Positions 21,424 through 27,627 of a DNA stretch of 27,627 nt are shown here, one piece after another. Position numbers and translations under genes: made by a program. The stretch's first letter is position 1. Each line of letters opens with the position of its first letter. Source of the stretch: JAFGBZ01 sp043817715 (GTDB taxonomy: Archaea > Iainarchaeota > Iainarchaeia > Iainarchaeales > JAFGBZ01). Below the pieces are notes generated by a model. The model made no database searches and was not told the origin of the DNA. It worked only from the letters and a program-made list of their open reading frames with translations. Location of the stretch: positions 1 through 27,627 of the forward strand of contig JBDRGO010000014.1 in assembly GCA_043817715.1 (NCBI GenBank), given 5' to 3'.

Positions 21424-22311
21424 TTAATTTTCACATTCTGCTCTTTTTTTCATTTTTTCATAATTTTTTACCGCCTGATTTCTAATGTGATTTAATTGTT
21501 CTTCATTTAAATGCTTGAATCTTTTTTGAGCAAATAAATAATCTTTTGGATCTATTAATTCTTTTGGTTCAAAATTTAATTTGAATTCTCCATTTTCATA
21601 TTCAAATAAAAACCATAAACCTGATTGAACTGCTTTTTTGGCAAGTGCAACTGAAAACATTCCATCAAATCCCGCGCCTAAAGCGCAGGGGGCATGGACA
21701 TCAATGAATCTTGTTCCATTCATTTCTTTTGCTTTCATTACTTTTCTTTTCAAATCAGCAATAAATCCAATTGAAGCGCTTGCGGAGTAAGGAATATTAT
21801 GCGCAGCCATTATTTCAACCAAAGGCTTTCTTTCACTTTGCTTTCCTGAAATTTTTTTCCCTACAGGGGAAGTGGTTGTTCCTGCACCATAAGGAGTTGC
21901 ACCGCTTTTTTGAATTCCTGTATTTGCATAATTTTCATTGTCATAACATACAACCAGCACATTATCATTTCTTTCAGCCAGGCCGCTTAATGCGCCGAAG
22001 CTTATGTCATATAAGCCGCCGTCTCCTGCAATTACAACAACTTTTGTATGATAATTTCCTTTTGCTTCCAGTGCTGCAGCAACGCCTGAAGCAACTGCAG
22101 GGGAATTTTCAAAAATTGAATGAATGTATGGAACCCTCCAGGCGCTTAAAGGGTATTTAGAGGAAATTATTTCCATGCACCCGGTTGCATTAACAACAAT
22201 AATGTCTTTTCCTAAAACATCAAGAACAGTCCTTAATGTAAGCGCAGGCGCGCATCCAGGGCATCCTGAATGGCCGGGGGCGAATAAATGCTTTTCTTTT
22301 GGTTCAGTCAT
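21424..22311 (-). CDS. porB: Pyruvate:ferredoxin oxidoreductase, beta subunit (TPP-binding)
   Basis: 295 residues. Motifs: GHSGCPGCAP at 14-23, VNATGCMEIIS near 40-50, the TPP/Mg motif GDGGLYDISFGALSGLAERN near 95-114, and YDNENYANTGIQKSGATPYGA near 121-141. Together with the alpha subunit this gives oxidative decarboxylation of a 2-oxoacid to its CoA ester with reduction of ferredoxin. TPY/TTTSP residues are of the pyruvate type, but specificity is inferred. The start overlaps porA (ATGA). It is the last gene of porCDAB, convergent with rpiB. Confidence 0.93.
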   Translation of the reverse strand: MTEPKEKHLFAPGHSGCPGCAPALTLRTVLDVLGKDIIVVNATGCMEIISSKYPLSAWRVPYIHSIFENSPAVASGVAAALEAKGNYHTKVVVIAGDGGLYDISFGALSGLAERNDNVLVVCYDNENYANTGIQKSGATPYGAGTTTSPVGKKISGKQSERKPLVEIMAAHNIPYSASASIGFIADLKRKVMKAKEMNGTRFIDVHAPCALGAGFDGMFSVALAKKAVQSGLWFLFEYENGEFKLNFEPKELIDPKDYLFAQKRFKHLNEEQLNHIRNQAVKNYEKMKKRAECEN

Positions 22312-23477
22312 CTTAATTTCACCCCTTCAAACCCGTCATAGCCAATCCATTTCTTTAATTCTTTTCCTGAATTTAATTTTTTGAATAATGAATTAAATTC
22401 TTTTCTTGTAATGCTTCTTCCGCCCAAGCCCCCGAAAAAACTTGAAACAACTGAATTGGTTCCATTTAATGCCTCGCATATTTCTAAATATAATGGGGCT
22501 TCGCTTCCTAAACTTAATGCCCTGTCAATTACTCCGATTTTTTTTCCTGCTAAAATTCTTCTGATTTTTTTTCTTGGAAAAGGCCGGAAAGAACGGATGT
22601 ATAATACCCCTACTTTTTCCCCTTTTTTTCTTAATTCTTTTGCAGTTTCTTCCGCATTTAACATCATGCTCCCTAAACCAACAATTATTTTTTCTGCATC
22701 TTTGCAGTTAAATGCATCAACTGCATTATAATTTCTTCCAATTAATTGTTTCCATTTTTTTCCTGCTTCTTCAATTATTTTTTCTGAATTAATTAAATCC
22801 TTTTGAAGGTCTTCCCTGAATAACTGATAATGCTCAGGCCCGGCATACACTCCCAAACTTAAGGGCTTATTTGGATCCAATTTTATTTTTGGATTGAATT
22901 TAGGCAAAAATTTATCGACTTTTTTTTGTGAAGGAATAAGTATCTGCTCCACTGCATGGGTTAAAAAAAATCCGTCAACACAAACCATCACAGGCAATAA
23001 GCATTTTTCTGCAATAAAAAAAGCCTGAGGCAATAAATCAACTGCTTCCTGGCTTGTTTTTGCATATAACTGAATCCACCCGGTGTCCCTTTGGCTCATT
23101 GTGTCTTGATGATCATTCCAAATATTTAATGGAGAACTAACTGCCCTGTTTCCAACAAGCAATACCATTGGAAGACGCATTCCTGCAGCACTATGAAGGA
23201 CTTCGTGCATGAATAAAAGCCCTTGACCTCCGGTAGTGCTGAAAGTTCTTGCCCCTGCAGCGCTTGCTCCAACCAAAGCACTGATTGCACTCATTTCTGC
23301 TTCAACTGCAATAAAATTCTTTAATTTTCCGTCAGCATAATATTTCGCCATTTTTTCAGCCACATGTGTTGTGGGAGTAATCGGATAAGCAGCAACAACT
23401 TCAGGCCTGCATAATAAAATACTTCTTGCCATTGCATTAGAGCCTGAAACAGTCAGTTTTCTTTCTTCAGTCATCAT
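22308..23477 (-). CDS. porA: Pyruvate:ferredoxin oxidoreductase, alpha subunit
   Basis: 389 residues. Motifs: AYPITPTTHVAEKMA near 34-48, VEAEMSAISALVGASAAGARTFSTTGGQGLLFMHEVLHSA near 58-97, RAVSSPLNIWNDHQDTMSQRDTGWIQLY near 110-137, and the C-terminal GVLYIRSFRPFP domain near 293-304. The start (two adjacent ATG codons) overlaps the end of porD by 11 bases, with a ggagg-type ribosome binding site. Works with PorB, PorC and PorD. Confidence 0.93.
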   Translation of the reverse strand: MMTEERKLTVSGSNAMARSILLCRPEVVAAYPITPTTHVAEKMAKYYADGKLKNFIAVEAEMSAISALVGASAAGARTFSTTGGQGLLFMHEVLHSAAGMRLPMVLLVGNRAVSSPLNIWNDHQDTMSQRDTGWIQLYAKTSQEAVDLLPQAFFIAEKCLLPVMVCVDGFFLTHAVEQILIPSQKKVDKFLPKFNPKIKLDPNKPLSLGVYAGPEHYQLFREDLQKDLINSEKIIEEAGKKWKQLIGRNYNAVDAFNCKDAEKIIVGLGSMMLNAEETAKELRKKGEKVGVLYIRSFRPFPRKKIRRILAGKKIGVIDRALSLGSEAPLYLEICEALNGTNSVVSSFFGGLGGRSITRKEFNSLFKKLNSGKELKKWIGYDGFEGVKLR

Positions 23478-23721
23478 GCTCCACTTCCTCCATATGAATT
23501 GCTTTTGCAGGACAATTTAATGCGCACTGCGAACATCCCTTGCAGTAATCCAAATCAATTATTGGAAATTTTTTTTCTGAATCAATTATTCCTTCAGGAC
23601 AAACATCTTGACATGTTCCGCATTTAGTGCATTTGCTTTCATTTACAACAGGTTTTTTTGATTTCCATTTTCCTGTTTTTTGTCTAAGTGAACTTCCAGG
23701 CAATGCATGAGGAATAATCAT
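23467..23721 (-). CDS. porD: Pyruvate:ferredoxin oxidoreductase, delta subunit (2x[4Fe-4S] ferredoxin)
   Basis: 84 residues. Two complete cluster motifs, CTKCGTCQDVCP and CKGCSQCALNCP, near 36-47 and 62-73. It transfers electrons from the TPP site to external ferredoxin. The N-terminal MIIPHALPGSSLRQKTGKW is typical of PorD. It overlaps porC by ATGA and porA by 11 bases. Confidence 0.93.
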   Translation of the reverse strand: MIIPHALPGSSLRQKTGKWKSKKPVVNESKCTKCGTCQDVCPEGIIDSEKKFPIIDLDYCKGCSQCALNCPAKAIHMEEVEHDD

Positions 23722-24275
23722 TTAACCGCCTCCGTTTTTTTATAGCTTTCTTCAACCAAATCAATGTTTGCCTTAATGACTTCTTTGGGAAATTTATTCA
23801 GCTTTATATTGATTCCTTTCCTAAGCGAATTAATTGAAACAAAACAGGTAATTTTTGCCAATGCCCCAAGCATTACTGTATTAGTTATTGGTTTTTTTAA
23901 ATGCTTTAATGCAAGTGAAGTTCCGTCCACAGTAAAAACATTTTTTGTTTTCCTGAACTTAAAATGTTTCGGAGGATGCTTTGAATTAATTAAAATCAAT
24001 CCGTTTTCTTTCAGGCCTTTGTCAACTTTTATTTCATCCATTACTGAAGGGTCAGTTACAACAACAATGGAAGGAGAATCAATTTCTTCAATGAACTGAA
24101 TTTGGATGTCGCTTATTCTGCAGAAACTTACCACAGGAGGGCCTCTTTTTTCAGAGCCAAATAAAGGAAATGCCTGTGAATGCAGGCCTTCAAATGCTGC
24201 AGAAATCGCCAAAGCTTTCGCTGCAGTAACAACACCCTGCCCTGCCCTTCCATGAAAACGAATCTCTTCCAACAT
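23718..24275 (-). CDS. porC: Pyruvate:ferredoxin oxidoreductase, gamma subunit
   Basis: 185 residues. IRFHGRAGQGVVTAAKALA (5-23) and FPLFGSEKRGPPVVSFCRIS (37-56) are the gamma-subunit signatures. The later NTVMLGALAKI near 138-148 is also conserved. It is the first gene of porCDAB. A TATA-like TATTTATTTG lies about 25-33 bases before the ATG, so the message may be leaderless. Divergent from the geranylgeranyl reductase. Confidence 0.92.
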   Translation of the reverse strand: MLEEIRFHGRAGQGVVTAAKALAISAAFEGLHSQAFPLFGSEKRGPPVVSFCRISDIQIQFIEEIDSPSIVVVTDPSVMDEIKVDKGLKENGLILINSKHPPKHFKFRKTKNVFTVDGTSLALKHLKKPITNTVMLGALAKITCFVSINSLRKGINIKLNKFPKEVIKANIDLVEESYKKTEAVK

Positions 24276-24372
24276 AACCCAAATATAAATGCAACCACAA
24301 ATAAATACCTTTCGGCAAAAAACTTAAACAAGGTTCGTCAAAGAACTTAAAAATCATTTTTTTGAAAAAATA

Positions 24373-24381
24373 CATTTAAAA
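24373..24381 (+). promoter_or_regulatory. TATA box for the geranylgeranyl reductase gene
   Basis: atttaaaat about 23-25 bases before ATG 24400, without a Shine-Dalgarno sequence, suggests a leaderless mRNA starting at that ATG. Confidence 0.4.
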
Positions 24382-24399
24382 TCTTGATTTAAAAAATTA

Positions 24400-25641
24400 A
24401 TGTTATTCATTAATGAAATGGAAAACGATTTTGATGTAGTTGTTGTTGGTGCTGGGCCTGCAGGAAGCAGTGCTGCTTTTTTTTGCTCAAAAAACGGGTT
24501 AAAGGTATTGCTTTTAGATAAAGCAAAATTTCCAAGGGATAAAACCTGCGGAGATGCAGTAAGCGGAAAAAGCGTCGGCATCCTGAAAAAAATGGGCTTA
24601 AATAAAAAAATGAGTTCACTTCCGCATGGAAACACTAATGGAGTTATTTTTTCTTCCCCTGCAGGAGACCAGGTGCAGATAGGCTATCCTTCAAGCGACA
24701 ACCGCGGAGGGGAAGGATATGTATGCAGAAGGGAAATTTATGACAATTTTTTATTTGAAAACGCAAAGAAGATTTCCGCAAAAACAATTCAGGAATTTAT
24801 GGTTACTGATGTATTAAAAGAAGGGGAACAGGTAATCGGAGTAAAAGGAAAAGGAACTGACGGAACTGAAAAAGAATTTTATGCAAAAGTTGTTGTCGGC
24901 GCAGACGGAGCAACTTCAATTGTTGCAAATAAAATGGGCTTAAGCAAAATCAATCCAAAGCACCAATGCATTGCCGCAAGGGCATATTATTCAAACATTA
25001 AAAATTTAACTCCTAATATTGAAATTCATTTCATTAAATCAATTATGCCTGGTTATTTCTGGATTTTTCCATGCGAAAACGGAAACGCAAATGTCGGAGT
25101 AGGAATTCTTGCAAGCGATTTGAAAAAGGATTCAAGAAAACTGACTGAAAGAATGCTTGATGCAATCAAAAACGATGAATTATTCAAAGAAAGATTTAAG
25201 GATGCAAAAATGATTTCAGAAATAAAAGGCTGGCAGCTTCCATTGGGTTCAAGTAAAAGAAAACTCGCAGGAAACGGGTTTGTTTTATGCGGGGATGCAG
25301 GCTCATTAATTGACCCTTTTACAGGGGAAGGAATGGGAAATGGAATGACTTCAGGATATTATGCCGCGCAGGTAATTTCCGATGCCTTTAAAAGAAATAA
25401 TTTCACTGAAAAAAAATTATCAGAATATGAAAAAAAATTATGGAAAGAAATTGAAGATGAAATTAATTCAAGCCATTTACTGCAGAGACTTGGAAAGCAC
25501 CAATGGCTATTGAATTTTGTAATCAATAAGGCGGCAACAAAAAAAGAAGTAAGGGACATGATGTCAGGAATGCTTGCAAACGAAAATGCCGCGAAGAAAT
25601 TTTACTCACCATGGTTTTACTTGAAATTGCTGTTTAGTTAA
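24400..25641 (+). CDS. Geranylgeranyl reductase family FAD-dependent oxidoreductase
   Basis: 413 residues from ATG 24400; an ATG at 24418 is possible, but the TATA spacing favours the first. FAD-binding GAGPAG at 17-22, DKTCGDAVSGKS near 47-58, VVGADGATS near 163-171, and LCGDAGSLIDPFTGEGMGNGM near 296-316 are the signatures of the family that saturates the isoprenoid chains of archaeal lipids or quinones. A role in digeranylgeranylglycerophospholipid reduction is likely in an archaeon. Electrons may come from ferredoxin, which the neighbouring por complex reduces. A perfect hairpin follows the stop codon. Confidence 0.88.
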   Translation: MLFINEMENDFDVVVVGAGPAGSSAAFFCSKNGLKVLLLDKAKFPRDKTCGDAVSGKSVGILKKMGLNKKMSSLPHGNTNGVIFSSPAGDQVQIGYPSSDNRGGEGYVCRREIYDNFLFENAKKISAKTIQEFMVTDVLKEGEQVIGVKGKGTDGTEKEFYAKVVVGADGATSIVANKMGLSKINPKHQCIAARAYYSNIKNLTPNIEIHFIKSIMPGYFWIFPCENGNANVGVGILASDLKKDSRKLTERMLDAIKNDELFKERFKDAKMISEIKGWQLPLGSSKRKLAGNGFVLCGDAGSLIDPFTGEGMGNGMTSGYYAAQVISDAFKRNNFTEKKLSEYEKKLWKEIEDEINSSHLLQRLGKHQWLLNFVINKAATKKEVRDMMSGMLANENAAKKFYSPWFYLKLLFS

Positions 25642-25662
25642 TTGAAACCAGTTTTCAATTAA
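25638..25662 (+). terminator. Hairpin at the stop codon of the geranylgeranyl reductase gene
   Basis: A perfect 10-base stem, ttaattgaaa (25638-25647) with tttcaattaa (25653-25662), loop ccagt, starts within the stop codon and is followed by ttgttttc. This could be a terminator or an mRNA 3' end stabiliser. Confidence 0.5.
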
Positions 25663-25702
25663 TTGTTTTCAAATTTCGCAATACTAAAATGAAGGAAAAA
25701 TA

Positions 25703-26137
25703 ATGGAATTCAATGAACTTATTCCTGAATTAAGCGTTTCTGATTTTAAAAAAGCTTTGGAATTTTACACAAAAATACTGGGCTTTAAAATAGAATACCA
25801 AAGAAAAGAATCAAATTTTGCTTTTTTATCAAGAGAAAAAGCACAAATAATGATTGAAAAAACAAACAATAAATGGAAAACCGGCAAACTTGAATACCCT
25901 TTTGGAAGGGGAATAAACATTCAAATAGAAGTAAAAGACATTGAAACCATCATTAAAAAGCTGAAAAAAGAAAAATATCCAATAAAATTCGGTCCTGAAG
26001 AAAACCAATACAGAAAAGGAAATAAATTTCTTTCATTCAAAGAAATTTTAGTGATGGATCCAGACGGATATGTTTTAAGATTTTCACAGCAAACAAAAAA
26101 TAATAATAAATCAATTAAGAAATCAGAGAAACATTAA
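25703..26137 (+). CDS. VOC-superfamily (glyoxalase/bleomycin-resistance-like) protein
   Basis: 144 residues. Begins FNELIPELSVSDFKKALEFYTKILGFKI, a typical VOC first beta-alpha-beta unit, and ends ILVMDPDGYVLRFSQ, the second unit. The INIQIEVKD segment near 73-81 is the middle strand. Substrate unknown; members include bleomycin-binding proteins and small dioxygenases or isomerases. gaagga precedes the ATG by about 6 bases. Convergent with nadA, 6 bases between stops. Confidence 0.85.
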   Translation: MEFNELIPELSVSDFKKALEFYTKILGFKIEYQRKESNFAFLSREKAQIMIEKTNNKWKTGKLEYPFGRGINIQIEVKDIETIIKKLKKEKYPIKFGPEENQYRKGNKFLSFKEILVMDPDGYVLRFSQQTKNNNKSIKKSEKH

Positions 26138-26143
26138 AAGAAA

Positions 26144-27133
26144 TCACTTTACTTTCAGCATCCTCTTTAATGCTTTTTCTGCTTTTTCCGAAATTTCTTT
26201 TTCAACAAAAATTTCATTGCTTTCTTCCTGCAATACTTTCAAGGTATTTTCCAGGGAAATTTTTTTCATATAAGGGCATATGGAACAGGGATTGATGAAT
26301 TCTTTTTCAGGAAATTTCATTTTCAGCACATCACTCATTCCGCATTCAGTAACTACAAGAAATTGCTTTGCAATTGATTCTTCAGCATACTTAACCATTC
26401 CTGAAGTGCCTCCAGCAAAATCGCTTAAAGCAATTACTTCAGGTTTGCATTCCAAATGAGACATTATTTTTATTCCGGAAAATTTCTTTTTATAATTCTT
26501 CAATTGCCCTGCACTGAATCCTTCATGTGCAATGCATTTGCCATTCCATAAAATCAGTTTCTTTTTTGTCTGCTTCTGCAGGTTTGCACCCATGAATTTG
26601 TCCGGCAAAAAAATGATTTTGTCTTCAGGAAATGATTCAATCACTTTCAAAGCATTTGCTGAAGTGCATATAGCGTCGCTTTCTGCTTTCACTTCTGCAG
26701 AAGAATTAATGTAAGTAATTACGGGAATTTTGGGGTGTTTTTGTTTTAATTTTTTCACATCTTCTGCAGTGATACTTTCTGCAAGAGAACACCCAGCATC
26801 CAAATCAGGAAGCAGAACTTTTTTGTTTGGAGAAAGCATTTTGGCTGTTTCAGCCATGAAATGAACTCCGCAAAAAACAATTATTCCTGCATTAGTTTCC
26901 TTTGCTTTTTTTGCCAATGCAAGCGAATCCCCAATAAAATCAGCCACTCCAGCCAAAATTTCGGCTTTCATGTAATTATGCCCTAAAATCACTGCTTTTT
27001 TTTCTTTTTTCAATGCATTAATCTGCAAAGTAATTGGAGCAATATCCCTGCAATAATCCAGTGAATTCCCTAAAAAAGAAAGGCTTGAATAAAGCCTTTC
27101 TGCTTCTTTTCCTGTTTCTTTGCCTGAAAACAT
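26144..27133 (-). CDS. nadA: Quinolinate synthase
   Basis: 329 residues. It condenses iminoaspartate and dihydroxyacetone phosphate to quinolinate, the NAD precursor. Motifs: AVILGHNYM near 47-55, IGDSLALAKKA near 67-77, VFCGVHFMAETAK near 86-98, PDLDAGCSLAES near 109-120, ECGMSDVL near 263-270, and CSICPYMK at 283-290. Cys115, Cys200 and Cys286 (or 283) have the spacing expected for the three [4Fe-4S] ligands. The N-terminal stretch before residue 40 (LYSSLSFLGNSLDYCRDIAPITLQIN) looks genuine for archaeal NadA, so the ATG at 27133 is plausible even though it overlaps the next gene's start. No nadB or nadC is in the window. Confidence 0.93.
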   Translation of the reverse strand: MFSGKETGKEAERLYSSLSFLGNSLDYCRDIAPITLQINALKKEKKAVILGHNYMKAEILAGVADFIGDSLALAKKAKETNAGIIVFCGVHFMAETAKMLSPNKKVLLPDLDAGCSLAESITAEDVKKLKQKHPKIPVITYINSSAEVKAESDAICTSANALKVIESFPEDKIIFLPDKFMGANLQKQTKKKLILWNGKCIAHEGFSAGQLKNYKKKFSGIKIMSHLECKPEVIALSDFAGGTSGMVKYAEESIAKQFLVVTECGMSDVLKMKFPEKEFINPCSICPYMKKISLENTLKVLQEESNEIFVEKEISEKAEKALKRMLKVK

Positions 27134-27593
27134 GGTTCTTCAACTAAAAAGAAAATGCAGAGAAATGATTAATAAAAGAATCCAAGCATATGAATATGTG
27201 GTAAAAATGATGATAGAATCAAAAAAAATAAGAATTAAATCAACTAAAAAACGCTTAAAACTGGTTTTTGAGGAAGGAGATGACATAATTTCAGAAATAA
27301 AGAATGCAATGGCTGAAAATAATGTAAAGGAAGCCGAACCAAAAGAAGTGCATGGAATGCTTAAAAAACTGAAGCTTAATTTTTTTCAGCACAACAAATT
27401 CAGGGCAATGGATTTTGAAAACATTACGCCCTTAAAAATTTCAGGAAAACTGAACATGAAATCAGGGGAAATGTACGGAGGAATTCATTTAAGCATTAAC
27501 CCGAACAATCCATTGGTCGGAACAATTGTTTCAGCCACTGCGGGAAAAAACACTGAAATAGCGCTTGAATTCATTGAATTTCAGGAAGAATAG
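27132..27593 (+). CDS. PPC/DUF296-like domain protein
   Basis: 153 residues from ATG 27132; a later ATG at 27165 is an alternative. The first about 40 residues are basic and helical. Then RLKLVFEEGDDIISEIKNAMAENNV and ISGKLNMKSGEMYGGIHLSINPNNPLVGTIVSATAGKNTEIALEFIEF follow the strand and glycine pattern of PPC (plants and prokaryotes conserved) domains, which in archaea form trimers and have been linked to DNA binding. The match is by eye and moderate. Head-to-head with nadA: the two ATG codons share a CATG, leaving no separate promoter space. Confidence 0.6.
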   Translation: MVLQLKRKCREMINKRIQAYEYVVKMMIESKKIRIKSTKKRLKLVFEEGDDIISEIKNAMAENNVKEAEPKEVHGMLKKLKLNFFQHNKFRAMDFENITPLKISGKLNMKSGEMYGGIHLSINPNNPLVGTIVSATAGKNTEIALEFIEFQEE

Positions 27594-27627
27594 CAAAAAA
27601 ATTAAATAAGAAAAAGATTATTAAATT

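Overview
The window comes from an AT-rich archaeal genome. The archaeal assignment rests on the heterodimeric primase (PriS/PriL), PCNA, a GINS subunit, aIF2-alpha, ribosomal protein S27e, a PAC2-type proteasome assembly chaperone homologue, a geranylgeranyl-reductase family flavoprotein, an S-layer protein, TATA boxes and GGTGA-type ribosome binding sites. Compact operons with ATGA overlaps, small orphan proteins and the S-layer type suggest a DPANN-like lineage such as Diapherotrites. That lineage call is inference and cannot be settled from this window.

Layout. 1-1355 (-) is the front part of an S-layer gene running off the left edge, preceded by a 430-base spacer with a structured leader. 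1816-2824 holds a winged-helix protein (-) and a BofA-like membrane protein (+). 2836-3843 (-) is an AmmeMemoRadiSam-type radical SAM enzyme. Divergent from it, 3904-6909 (+) is a tight apt-mtnA-class II aldolase-mtnP operon that reads as a complete DHAP shunt for 5'-methylthioadenosine/5'-deoxyadenosine plus adenine recovery. 6930-7600 (+) is a probable toxin-antitoxin pair with a 16-base palindromic operator. 7689-8960 (+) is a PHP-domain phosphoesterase whose start region has been duplicated around a two-hairpin insert.

8962-19629 (-) is the archaeal replication-translation supercluster: PCNA, (insert), PriL, PriS with a 497-residue intein, GINS, S27e, aIF2-alpha, PAC2. Between PCNA and PriL sit three genes foreign to that cluster: an RNA ligase, a DUF4143-type AAA ATPase and a degenerate histidine-kinase-like ATPase. 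L44e and Nop10, which often belong to the cluster, are not at their expected places.

19689-21308 holds an unrecognised basic protein (-), then a cysteine-rich lipoprotein and RpiB (+). A second copy of the two-hairpin insert sits at the 3' end of rpiB, again flanked by a duplication of host gene sequence. 21424-24275 (-) is porCDAB, a ferredoxin-dependent 2-oxoacid (probably pyruvate) oxidoreductase. 24400-25641 (+) is the geranylgeranyl-reductase family flavoprotein, 25703-26137 (+) a VOC protein, 26144-27133 (-) quinolinate synthase NadA, and 27132-27593 (+) a PPC/DUF296-like protein whose start codon overlaps that of nadA head to head.

The most unusual observations are: (1) a family of 54-62-base two-hairpin inserts ending GCTTAATTG and flanked by 25-26-base copies of the host gene's end; (2) the compact DHAP-shunt operon next to a radical SAM gene; (3) the TA-like pair with a non-canonical partner; (4) a 28-codon ORF that tiles exactly between priL and priS; (5) repeated short duplications of gene starts and spacers. 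No rRNA, tRNA or CRISPR array was recognised.
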